This document shows, piece by piece, positions 49,171 to 59,311 of a stretch of DNA of 64,000 bases (its first letter is position 1; every line of letters begins with the position of its first letter). The notes under the pieces were generated by a model, which was not told where the DNA came from, made no database searches, and saw only the letters and a program-made list of their open reading frames with translations. The translations under genes were made by a program, and so were the position numbers. Source of the stretch: Myrica gale (Eukaryota > Streptophyta > Magnoliopsida > Fagales > Myricaceae). The stretch is from the NCBI GenBank assembly GCA_963930655.1, contig OZ005609.1, positions 11,514,501-11,578,500 on the forward strand, in the 5' to 3' direction.

Positions 49171-50970
49171 CTAGGGCTGTTCACTGTGCGGGTCGGATCG
49201 GGCCGGGCATTATCGGGTCAGTTTTCTGTTGGCTTACCCAACCCGAAATAAACTGCTACCATTACCCGACCCGTACGGATCAGGTGGGTTTTTTTTTTTG
49301 GGGATACGCCTCATTTCTGTACTTTTCGTTGCTAATGTCCTAGTCATGAAAACGAGAAAATTGCTAATGTTGCTGAAAAAGGAAGAATGAAAACCCAAGG
49401 CTTGACTTGCTTGTGCCCAAATATATGTTAAGCTGGGTCATAATATTGGGTTGTTGAGAAGTCTGGTGATGCCAACTTATGCGTGCCATCCAAGCAGGAA
49501 CCGGAGATGAATTCTGACAATATTTTTGGGGACTTATCTTACTTGTCACAGAGTCACAAGCTGTGCTTTTATTATTGAATAATATCATAGTTTCTCAAGT
49601 ATGTAGATATCAAGCTATCACCGAAGGAAAGGTGACAACTCTACTCTGAAACCATTTGTTTGTAGGGCAGAGAGCTTTCAACTGCCCTAGCTCCAGAAAT
49701 TCTCTTCCTACAACGATGGTTTTGGCCCTTGGGGTCCAAACATCTGGAAGTGGATTTGAACTATACAATGAGCTAAAAGTACAAAACCTTGACAATGAAT
49801 AACAGAAGAAATCTATAAAAACGAAGCTGGTGGAAAACTACAGAGAAGGATCATTCAGAATGTGCACCTCGAATTACTAAACTTGCATATTCCACCCCAA
49901 AGGACCAACATACACAGCATGCATACATGAGAGCCCTACTCACCAAAAATACTCAAAACAGAATATGGTAGGGAATATTTGAAAAATCCAGGCACAATAC
50001 GTACTATGCAACCATTGATTAGTAGAAAATCCGCTATTGTTAGGGAACCATAGTCATGATCAAAAGCTGTAAAAGAGAAAACAAGCAAAACAGTTGATCA
50101 GCCAAATAAACAATGAAAATGGAAATAAAGTAGAAAATGCAAAGAAATAATGGTTCATCCATTCCTACCAATTATCATTCATCTTCTTCATCAACGCCAG
50201 TGGGAGTTGAGTTTTCATCTTACACTTGAAAATGCAAATAAACAATGAAAATGGAAATAAATTAAAAACAAATTTAACATCAATATTATCAGAATGCAAT
50301 ACAATCACATCACATAGTACCTGACTCAACTTCAAAACTCTCAACATTATCCATTGTCTCACAAAGATCAATTCGAATTGGATCAGATCTCAACCAATTT
50401 TATGCACAAACAAGAGCCTCAACTGTTCTCAGTGCCAAAGAACTCTGAAATGGATCAAGCACTCTACCCCCAGTGCTAAAAGCTGACTCAGAGGAAACAG
50501 TAGAAACTGGAATGACCAACACATCTTGTGCAACCCTCGCAAGAATAGGATACTTGGATTCATTTACTTTCCACCAAGTCAAGATGTCAAACTCTTGAGT
50601 TCTAGATTCACACACATCCGACAAATACTGATCTACTTTTGACTTATTGTCAACAACACATTCGTCTGCATTTTGCTCATATTCCTAAAAAAATGTCACA
50701 TCAAGATTATCATTACCGAAGTTAGATGTGGAAGTTTCAATATTCACACAAAGAGTTTGATTACGTGAAGCAATCGTACTTGAAGTCCCATATAGATCAT
50801 TATATTCAAAACAACATATACAACAAACTTCTGTTGCATCTATATTCAACAAACAACATATACAACAAACTTTTGTTACCTGAAACAATCGTACTTGAAG
50901 CCCGAGCCCAGCCCGACACTATTCGGTCAGGTTCGGGTCGGTCGGGTCGGGTCACATATGAACACCCCTG
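49171..50970 (-). mobile_element. hAT deletion derivative, exactly 1800 bp
   Basis: Perfect 8-bp target duplications ATATTAAC at 49163-49170 and 50971-50978. The ends are inverted: TAGGGCTGTTCA at left, and TGAACACCCCTG at right. Subterminal CGGGTCGG-type repeats occur at both ends (49188-49280 and 50900-50952). The minus strand keeps only the C-terminal dimerisation domain of the transposase, so most of the catalytic region is deleted. Confidence 0.9.
50400..50624 (-). pseudogene. hAT transposase dimerisation domain
   Basis: The open frame reads FDILTWWKVNESKYPILARV, AQDVLVIPVSTVSSESAFST, GGRVLDPFQSSL: the strongly conserved C-terminal hAT dimer domain of plant Ac/Tam3-type transposases. 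The preceding exons with the catalytic acidic residues are absent from the 1.8-kb element. Confidence 0.88.
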
Positions 50971-51249
50971 ATATTAACCATCCTTATTAGGTAAGCGCTA
51001 TTGATCACAAAACTATTTATAGACAATAAAACTACTTGTTGTCTTGGTCTAATGCTAGAACACATGAATATGGTAATTTTTTTGGATACATCCTAGTACC
51101 TCTCATACCATATCTATGGTCAAAAATCAAATTGGATTTTGATTATCCGAAGAAATCCCAGCCAGCTTAGTTCGCAACGGGCCGCTGGAAGAATCCTCAA
51201 AGGCGTAAGGGCTTGCACAAAGTCTAGGTGAGAAGAGGGGGCTCCCCAA

Positions 51250-51880
51250 AAAAAATCACATCCAAATCGAATAATCAATAGCAAATCAATATCAATTCGT
51301 AAACAACTTAACAAATCAATAGCAAAAAAATTTCCAAATTTGAAATCTCAGCCAAATCCTAAACAACTTAACAAAAATTTCTAAAATTCTAACCCTCGTA
51401 ATTAATACCAAATCGAAACCCAAATTCAAAAAAAATCCAAATGTAAAATCTCAACCAAATTGTAAACAGCCAAATTTTTTTTTCCAAAATTGCAATCCTG
51501 TAATCAATACCAAATCGAAACCCAAATCTGAAAATCTCAACCAAATCGTTAACAACCTAAAATTTTTTCCCAAAATTGTAACCTCTGTAATCAATATCGA
51601 ATCACGATCAAATCAACACAGTGACACTCGCAAGAAAAGTGCCACAGATTTGAAAAGCCTTCCAAAAAATTTCTAAATATGAAATCTCATAAATAGCCGA
51701 AAAAAATCCTAAATTGAAACCCCTATAATCGCAACCAAATCGACACAGTCGCAAGAAAATCTCCACATATGTGAAAAGATTTCCAAAAATCAACCAAATT
51801 GAAAAAACCCTAAATAAAAAATTTTCACAAACCCAACAAATCGCAAATATAATATCAAATCGCAACAAAATTAGGGTGAG
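51250..51880. repeat. Degenerate AAATCG/CCAAAT repeat tract
   Basis: Phrases such as AACCAAATCGTAAACAACTTAACAA, ACCAAATCGAAACCCAAAT and AATTTTTTTCCAAAATTG recur irregularly, giving an A/C-rich low-complexity tract of about 600 bp. It could be an old tandem array. No gene. Confidence 0.5.
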
Positions 51881-52397
51881 AGATAGAGTGCATAGAGTTG
51901 ATGGCGCTACAGAAGGGAAGAGAGAGATTGTAGTCGTTGCTTGCTTCAGAGGGGGAGTGCGAGCCGAGAGCTGAGTGATCGAGAGAAGGAAAATGAGGTA
52001 GGGTTAGGTTATAACGCCAGTTTTAAAATTACTAAAAGAAACGACGTTGTTTTGATATATTTATTAAAAATAGTGAAGCAGTTCGTTCACCACAGTGGTG
52101 AGCGGTTTCACCACTACCGGCAAGGGGATTTGTTCATCGTCATCGGTGCCGCTGGCGCCGATGCACGGTGCAAGGTGTCGCCGATAACCTATGATGATGA
52201 AGTTTGCCTTTCCCTTGGTTACAAAAGAAGTATATTTTGTTGGGAGAAAAAAGCTTACCTTCCTCGTTCGGGTGCCTCCCCTTTGTCTAGGGGATCGCCA
52301 AGTGGATTTGAATGAAAAGATAGTCCATGAGTAGCTTTCCAATTTCTAGTTCCAGTTTAATCCTTCTAAGGGTTAGGGGACCAAGGCTACCTAACAT
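51881..52397. other. Intergenic, no gene recognised
   Basis: An open plus-strand frame at 51941-52315 overlaps a GC-richer patch (52080-52200, GGTGCCGCTGGCGCCGATGC). No family match. Confidence 0.35.
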
Positions 52398-52398
52398 G

Positions 52399-55274
52399 TC
52401 ACGCCCCGTGCTCATACACAAGACGAGGATTACAACATGAAACTAAACTTGTTGGTGGAAGACTCAATTGCCCTTGAGAAAAAGATTAGCAGAAGACTTA
52501 CAAATTTAAAGGATAACCACAAGGATCACAAAAAATAGTTAAGTGTTTTAGTACAGATTTTTGCAAAGATGCACTACTATATTTAGTGAAATAAAAGCGT
52601 TTTTAAAAAACAAGTGGGGAAAAGTGCAATAAAAATTAGGCTTAATAAAACCCAAAATGTGATATATACACCATGGTTACAAGAGCGTCCTTCCGAGGAC
52701 TACTACAAAAGTCTAGTTAACAAAAAAAGGGTGAGCCTACTAATGCTCATTGAGCCTATACAACCGAGATGTCTACAAAATAAAACCGTTTGAAATACAA
52801 TCTAGGTAAAATCAAATAAAAAGAAAATGGACTCAGTAAGGTCGGGAAGAGGACATGACAATCATAAAAGGAAAAAGCATGTGGAGACATGATAATACAT
52901 AACATATGACAATATGATACGTGATAGAGTATGCATGCTTTCATACAATCAAGACATATATCGATGCACATCTTGTCCCGTGTTACATGCATAAGAACCT
53001 TTTCATAGGAGACACTTTGCCCCATTAGGAGCCCATTCTTTTCTCATAGAGGTGGGTTGCACTCTCCCTTTAGTAAATGATACCATCACTCATTATTACT
53101 GAAAATACCTCGGGTAAATTCGGTTTTCATTTTCCGGTCTTGGTCTACTCAATGATTCATGATATGAATGCAACCATTGATGCTTATTCATTTGCATAAA
53201 TAATGTGGCACGTAATGAACTGATGTGAACACCGTTATCCCGTAACGAGACCCAACAACTATAGGAAATCCAAGATCGTTTCTAGGACTGATTCGGATGG
53301 AACCTCGACCCGTTGCTTAGGAAAACAAGAACCTCGGTATGGTGATGATGCCACAAACGGGGATGGAAAGCCGTTTGATAAGTCGAGTTGAACGCCACGA
53401 GAAATCCCGATAAGTTCGAGAAGTTCTTCAAAGAACCAAAGATAATAACTCTCACAATTTCATTGATCAATGTCTGTTCGAATTACAATGCAAGAGCTCC
53501 TATTTAAAGGGCTGAAAATAACTAGGAATTAAAACTAACATAGAAACCTAATAAAATTCGAAATTAACTAAATAAAGAAATAATTAACTAAGGAAATAAT
53601 ATTCCTTATTTCCTAGACTAAAGTTGGCGTGAACAACATAACAAAAGAAATAAGACAAGCAGCCATTAGGTGGCTGATCCTACACGCCTAACTTTCAAAA
53701 GGAAAGGACAAAACATTACTAATATAATAAACTACCTTATTTGACTAACACTAACATGGACGGTAGAGACACTTGCCAAAATAGAAAGACTCTAACAAAG
53801 GAAAAGTGAGCTGCCGCCTATAGCTAATAAAAGGGAAAGAAACTTGCAGCACATGCCAAAATAAAATAAAGGAAAAGCTGACTTACCTAACTATCTAAGA
53901 GATCACACGGCAAACAAAAAATAGAAAAAAAAATCAGATGCCTAAATCAACAGAATAAATAATCAAAAGACCATGAAAGGAAATGATTTTTCCCTTAGAA
54001 TTGCCATGCAATCCGATTCTTCTAGAATCGAACAAAAAATATATCTTGACCGGATCCTTCTAGAAAGTGGGTCATCTTTGATGGGCTTCCACGAATGGGC
54101 TTGTGCCCATATCTCATGAATGATTTCGTCGAGTACGTCCTTGAACTTCTTGGCTTGTTCTCTCGTAACCGGCACTACGGGAACTTGAACTAGCACATTT
54201 GACGCCTTGCTCGTATTCTCATCATGAACGTCAAGTAAACGTTTTATTTTTTCATTTACAAGTGTAATTGTGTACTATTTGGGCCTCCTGTGCCTTACTG
54301 TGTCAGATTACTAACTTAAAAGACTCCCTAACGACCTTTCGTTATATCATTTTTAGCTGAAATTTTTACACGGACGTCCGGAGTACTTATTCAACATATC
54401 TAGAAAGTTTCATTCAAAAATTCAAAAGAAATCTTAGGGTCATTTTGAACAGTGGTCATTTTCCTTATTAACCTAACAAGTTTGTTGCATGTTATAGATC
54501 TTGCTTCTAAATACCCAATATCAGTGATCTATTATTCTTACACATATTTGTGAAATCACACAACACATAACATATGATATTAATTTGTACATTTTAATTC
54601 ATAACGCATAAGCATCCTTTGCATGTTACTTTTAAACCTTGTAAGCCTCACACTCATGTTTGAGCTCATAGGCTCCGTTTCAAGGTCTTGCCATATTTAC
54701 ATATGAAAAACCATTCTTATCATTTGATATCATCAAATTTTTCATATTACATAACTTTTAAACATAACATAGGGAATATGCTTCACAAGTCATAAAATAG
54801 ACATGCAAAAGCAACAAAAAACATGCATCTATAATATTTTTCCAACACAAATCACACAAACTACCCTTACCTTGATGTCTTCTGACGAAGTTTAGCTTGC
54901 TTAGAAAATTCTTTTTTTTTTCCCTTATCTTTATACTGATTTTTCTTTCTACCTCTTCTTCCTTTTTTTTCTCCCTCTTCTTTCCCTTTTTTTTTTTCTC
55001 TCTGGCCTCTCTCTCCCTTCTCTCTTTTCCGATGTTGTTTCTCCCCTCCCTCTCTCTATTTCACGTTTTCCCTCTTTCTACGAGTTGAGTGCGGTTAGTG
55101 TGTGTCTTGCAAAAGGTTAGCATTTATATAACCTGCAAGTAATGATTGCGAGTGGGTAGGATAGAGACCTATATGCAAAAGTGAAAAGTTGTAATAATGG
55201 TGGGGAGTTTAACGTTGAGAAACAATTGCAGGGGAGGGAAAGATTCGGTTGAATTTTTGTGGCCGTGTCACAAA
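52399..55274. repeat. Gypsy LTR-like repeat with nested insertion
   Basis: It starts TGTCACGCCCCGTGC, a start typical of plant Ty3/gypsy LTRs, and a plausible end GTGTCACA lies near 55274. The inner part is interrupted by another LTR-derived segment (53224-54235). It includes a long C/T tract (54905-55075). Flanks do not give a clear target duplication, so the outer limits are tentative. Confidence 0.35.
53224..54235 (-). repeat. Gypsy LTR remnant with polyprotein tail
   Basis: The minus-strand frame 53963-54196 contains VPVVPVTREQAKKFKDVLDE then IIHEIWAQ, close to the GPxTRARAKxFKxAL peptide common in plant gypsy polyprotein fragments. The lower-coordinate side begins TGTGAACACCGTTATCCCG, which could be the inverted LTR end. 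RT and integrase are absent. Confidence 0.48.
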
Positions 55275-56345
55275 AGTGACTTTTGTCTTATGCTAGCAAT
55301 TATGAAGCTCTATTTGTGAAGATAATGTGTGATATGGTCGGCCACATAAGTCTCGCTAATGAGCTTGATTTTTGTAGGCTTCTAGGTCCAAGGATTTTAA
55401 GCCCAAATCCCCATTGGTTCGGTCCAATTGGAATTTAAATGCAATTAAATAAGTATTTTAAAATAATTAAGCTCAAATAAAATCAATTACATTAATTAAT
55501 AAAATTAAATTGGACAAATACTATCACATTAATATGAGCAGGGAGAGATTATGAAAACAAGGGCTTAAAATACAATATTTCGGCCCTATTCAAAATTATC
55601 CAAATTAATCTTTGACGTAACAAAACTCAAGTCAAATAAGAAATTTAAGCACATAAAATAAAATAAAATAATACAAAGGTTTAAGAACTACATTAAAAAG
55701 GTAAATCAAATACTAAAGTAACGAAGTTAGAAACCGAAACAATCAAAATTATCATAGGCTACACTGGACATTCCCTTCATTTATTAAAAAACAGAAGGAA
55801 AAAAAGTTAGAAGATGTCGTGGATGCATGACGAAGGAGTAATGAAGTTTGTGAAAATATTTGAAGAAACGGTTCTTCCCCATATCATCACTTTTCTGCCC
55901 TCGTCTCAAGATTATATAATGAATGTCACCTGGGTTGTCCATAAAATTACAGGCACTAATTACAGTATCATTTTTTTTTTATCAAACATAGAATTTTACT
56001 AAAATTTTGAAACCAAATACTGTTGCATAGAGAAGAAACAAAAGTAAAGAACACGTATCTAGACAACGTTCAAACTGGTGGGCCGCATCAATTTCTCGTG
56101 GCATTTGGACATCCCTCCCATACTTCACTGGCCCGAGAATTCAAACCCCATTCAAAATTGGTCCTCTGATCGGAAACAGAAACAAAGAGGAAAATTGTGG
56201 AAGAGAGACTACAGGAAGACATTACGGAAGGTTTAAAGGACTAAGGAGTAGAAGCAGCCGGCTCTGCTAGTTCAAAGCCCTATGTTCTTCACTCACTCTC
56301 TCTCTCTTTCTCATCTAAACTCCAAAACCCCTAAAACCCAAAGCC
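55275..56345. other. Spacer upstream of the XPD copy
   Basis: AT-rich to about 56000, then a less AT-rich stretch with a CTCTCT tract (56292-56314) just ahead of the XPD start, as in many plant 5' leaders. A short open frame at 55814-56002 is not recognised. Confidence 0.45.
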
Positions 56346-57047
56346 ATGAAGTTCCAAATAGAGGATGTAACAGTTTACTTCCCTTACGACCGCATATACC
56401 CAGAGCAATATGGCTACATGCTCGAACTCAAGCGAGCCCTCGACGCCAAGGGTCACTGTCTTCTCGAAATGCACACTGGCACCGGCAAGACCATCGCCCT
56501 TCTCTCCCTCATCACCAGCTACGCACTCTCCAAGCTCCACAACCCCGTCAAGCTCATTTACTGCACCCGCACCGTCCACGAGATGGAGAAAACCCTCGCC
56601 GAGCTCAAGCTCCTCCACAACTGCCAGACCACCCATCTTGGCGATCGCGCTAAGATCCTCGCTGTCGGCCTCTCGTCCCGCAAGAACCTCTGCATCAACC
56701 CGCTGGTTCTTGCGACGGAGATCGGGACTCCGTCGACGGATGCCGGAGATTGACGGCTAGTTGGGTCAGAGCAGCCGCCGCGGCGAACCCAAATGTGCCT
56801 ACGTGCGAGTTCTTTGAGGACTATGAGAAGGCAGGGTCCAGCGCTGTATTGCCGCCCGGGGTTTATACCTTGCAGGTAAAAATGAATTTGTATTTGATTG
56901 TCTTGTTAATGGAAGCGTCCTTACTTGTCTTTTTTAAGTGTTTTTTTGGTTGATTTTATTTTTTGGGAGAGTGGGAAAGAACAATGCATGTTCCCAAATA
57001 GGGTTCAGTGATTTATAGAGTATAAAAGAGACAGCTGATTATTTATT

Positions 57048-57165
57048 GGAAAATTGGCACTTTGATCCTTAAGAAATAAACCCTAACAAAATAGTCCTCC
57101 ATCTATCATTTTTTAACAAAATACTATTTCCGTCAGGTTCCGTGAGATTTTATAACGGAGAGTGA
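57048..57165 (+). repeat. Left TIR of the RING-carrying element
   Basis: Starts GGAAAATTGGCACTTTG; inverted match to the right arm, ending near TTTTATAACGGAGAG. Confidence 0.85.
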
Positions 57166-58068
57166 CGTTGGCTGCCAACTAAGCCGATATCGTCTTCTCT
57201 CCTTGCCCATCTTTTCTCCGTGCAATCATATGGGTTACATTCAATATCTGAAATTTCATTATGCCTGATGTTTTCGAGTACTGAACTGATAATAAAGCAT
57301 TGGCTACTTTGATTTGGGCCCAAATATCAGAAGGAACCAACGAAGATTCCAACTCTGGAAGCGTCTCTAGGTGACAGTTTCCCCCATTCCTCCAATCCCC
57401 TCCTCTGTATAATACATGAAATAGCAACTTACTGTCACAAAGAGCTTGAATAAAAAGTCACTTCACAAGAAATAGGAAAAGGACAGAATACACGTGTATC
57501 GTGTATATACTACGAAGATTAGATAGCGTAAGTAATGAAAGAAACCTGAAGTGTACGGGGGCATATGCCTATATATTGAAGCAATCCAAATGGGGAAATA
57601 TTGAAGCAATCCAAAACTTTTTTCCTATATACGTCTTACAAAGATGAAAGGGAAATGGAGGGAGGAAAAGTTAAAGGTGCAGAGCTTCCAATTTGCAGGG
57701 TGAGTTCAGATACTCCATCTTAATCATGCCAGCATAGAAGCATAGTAATACATCTTCTGAGTATGTAAAGCCGACCTCTTCCTTCTTTGAGAAAACCACT
57801 ACGTTCTTTACATGAAAACTTCCTCTTGGAATGTTAGAGAATTATAATGGAAATACTAAAATTTACTTCTTTAGTTTAAGCTTTTGATATAAATACAATA
57901 ATGTAGGACTAACATAGTTGATATTATAACAATAAATAGTTTGAATTCCGCAGTATCCAGCCATGGATTTGCGTGTGGATGGATGATGAACTATCTAAAA
58001 AACTTACACAAACCAGGCTGGCGAACTAGGAGCATGAAGTATGAAGGTATGCTGAAAAGTGAACGAAT

Positions 58069-58542
58069 TTACTGCACAACATCCTTACTTGCTCTAAACT
58101 CAAATGGTGCACGGCAGGTAGGACAAGTGAGTCTTCTCGCCAGCCAGAGATCGACACACTGGGCATGAAATGCGTGTTTGCAAGCAGGAAATATCCAACA
58201 CTTTTCCCCCGTCTGTAAACCATCTAAGCAGACCGGGCAGATTGATGTGTTGAGGCTTCTGCCCTCAACATAGTAGAAACAGGGGAGTTCTTCCAACTCT
58301 TGGATGGATAAGCCTGAAGTAGTATCATCTGGACTCGAAGGTACATCAATGCCATCTTCAAGTTGACTAACGAGATCGAAAACGAGGTAGGAGATCAAAA
58401 CATATCCGAACACAAGGAGAGCTATGCCCATAAGAGAGAATGTTGCGAAAAGAGGAGGGGAGGAGGAAGAAGAGGTGCAGCAGAGAGCATGGAGTGCGGA
58501 GAACATTATAAAGAAAATACACAGCAGGCAGATTTTGGGCAT
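58069..58542 (-). CDS. RING-H2 (ATL-like) E3 ubiquitin ligase
   Basis: An uninterrupted 157-codon frame on the minus strand, opposite to the host XPD copy. The N terminus has two hydrophobic stretches (residues about 4-20, ICLLCIFFIMFSALHALC, and about 31-56, FATFSLMGIALLVFGYVLIS), so it is probably membrane-anchored. Then comes a GLD-like motif (SGLSIQELEELPCFYY) and a complete RING-H2 domain: CPVC, then CWIFPACKHAFHAQCVDLWL, then CPTCRAPF. The Cys/His spacing and the DLWL tryptophan are those of ATL-type ligases, which bind E2 and ubiquitinate target proteins. Single-exon structure is normal for this family. A TATA-like box lies about 130 bp upstream, so gene and promoter sit together between the inverted repeats. 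Whether it is expressed is unknown. It could belong to another small membrane RING-H2 group. Confidence 0.82.
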   Translation of the reverse strand: MPKICLLCIFFIMFSALHALCCTSSSSSPPLFATFSLMGIALLVFGYVLISYLVFDLVSQLEDGIDVPSSPDDTTSGLSIQELEELPCFYYVEGRSLNTSICPVCLDGLQTGEKCWIFPACKHAFHAQCVDLWLARRLTCPTCRAPFEFRASKDVVQ

Positions 58543-58670
58543 TCTAACGTGGGTGTTTATTCTTTTCTTTCTTTCACTTCCTTCTTCAATATAATATGGC
58601 TTCCTTCTTCCTCTTCTTCTCCTGTATGGATCACTTCTGGGCGATTAAAAGGCAAGAAGAAATGCAGTTC

Positions 58671-58679
58671 TTATATACA
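58671..58679 (-). promoter_or_regulatory. TATA-like box of the RING gene
   Basis: Reads TGTATATAA on the minus strand about 130 bp before the RING ATG, a plausible core promoter position for a plant gene with a ~100-nt leader. Confidence 0.45.
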
Positions 58680-59114
58680 GGGAAGACGGTACGGTCCACG
58701 CTCACCTTTGCCCCCACTAAAGAACCAAACGTGGGGCGTCAAGAACATCTGTAATCAACCAGCCCCTGCTCTTTGGGTCCCAACCCATTTGCAAGCAATG
58801 CTCGTTCACGATACAATGTGTTAGGAATCAAGCAACTCTCTCTCTCTCTCTCTCCCCCACACACAGAAACACACCGAGTTTTGAAAGAGCAAGGTTCTTT
58901 ATGGGTACCATTTGCCGCCTATGAAGAGCAAGGGATTGTTGGTGATGGCCATTGTTGGGATCGGATTGGGAAGTGGATTCGCCAGCCTTGTGCTCAGTTT
59001 CACCGAGGTGTGTATATGGCTCAAACTTACAGAGCTGTATGGGTTTCAAAGAGAGAAGCAGGAAAAAAAAAGATTACACGACAGCGTTTCAAAACTAATA
59101 GACACCAGAGATTG

Positions 59115-59143
59115 CCCACGTGACTTGCACAGTGCCACGTGGG
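59115..59143. promoter_or_regulatory. Mirrored pair of G-boxes
   Basis: CCCACGTG and CACGTGGG stand as an inverted pair 13 bp apart, just inside the right TIR and about 570 bp upstream of the RING start. ACGT-core G-boxes bind bZIP/bHLH factors in plants. Function here is an inference. Confidence 0.5.
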
Positions 59144-59166
59144 AAATTAGCCAGCATGGAATGTTC

Positions 59167-59311
59167 TCCCGTTATAAAATCTCACGGAACCCTGACGAAA
59201 TGAGTGTTTTGTCAAAAAATGATAGATGAAGGACTATTTTGTTAGGGTTTATTTCTTAAGGATCAAACTGTTAAAAGGGGTAAAACCCAGGGATCAAAGT
59301 GCCAATTTCCC
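59167..59311 (-). repeat. Right TIR of the RING-carrying element
   Basis: Ends AAAGTGCCAATTTCCC. It holds the inverted copy of the left arm plus a short insertion (ACTGTTAAAAGGGGTAAAAC near 59267-59286) that makes it longer. Confidence 0.85.

Larger units (their letters stand above)
57048..59311. mobile_element. TIR element carrying a RING gene, in XPD intron 1
   Basis: The 2264-bp segment is bounded by long inverted repeats: left 57048 to about 57165, right about 59167 to 59311. Both contain AATTGGCACTTTGATCC, CTTAAGAAATAAACCC, TAACAAAATAGTCC and GTTCCGTGAGATTTTATAAC in mirrored order. The right arm has an extra ~29-bp partial repeat near its tip. A 6-bp direct repeat TTTATT flanks both ends (57042-57047 and 59312-59317). 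Ends of GGAAAATT type with A/T-rich duplications resemble the 9-bp-duplication MITE at 29811, so a Mutator-like origin is likely. It holds a complete RING-H2 gene and no transposase. Confidence 0.78.

Noticed and set aside
54897..55088. Phe/Leu/Ser-rich small membrane-like protein
   Set aside because: Translation of a C/T-rich low-complexity tract.
56282..56653. Second long frame over XPD exon 1
   Set aside because: Out-of-frame reading of the conserved helicase exon (Pro/His/Arg-rich); the XPD frame has the Walker motif.
58363..58824. 153-codon plus-strand open frame
   Set aside because: Antisense shadow of the RING-H2 gene and its upstream region; no domain.
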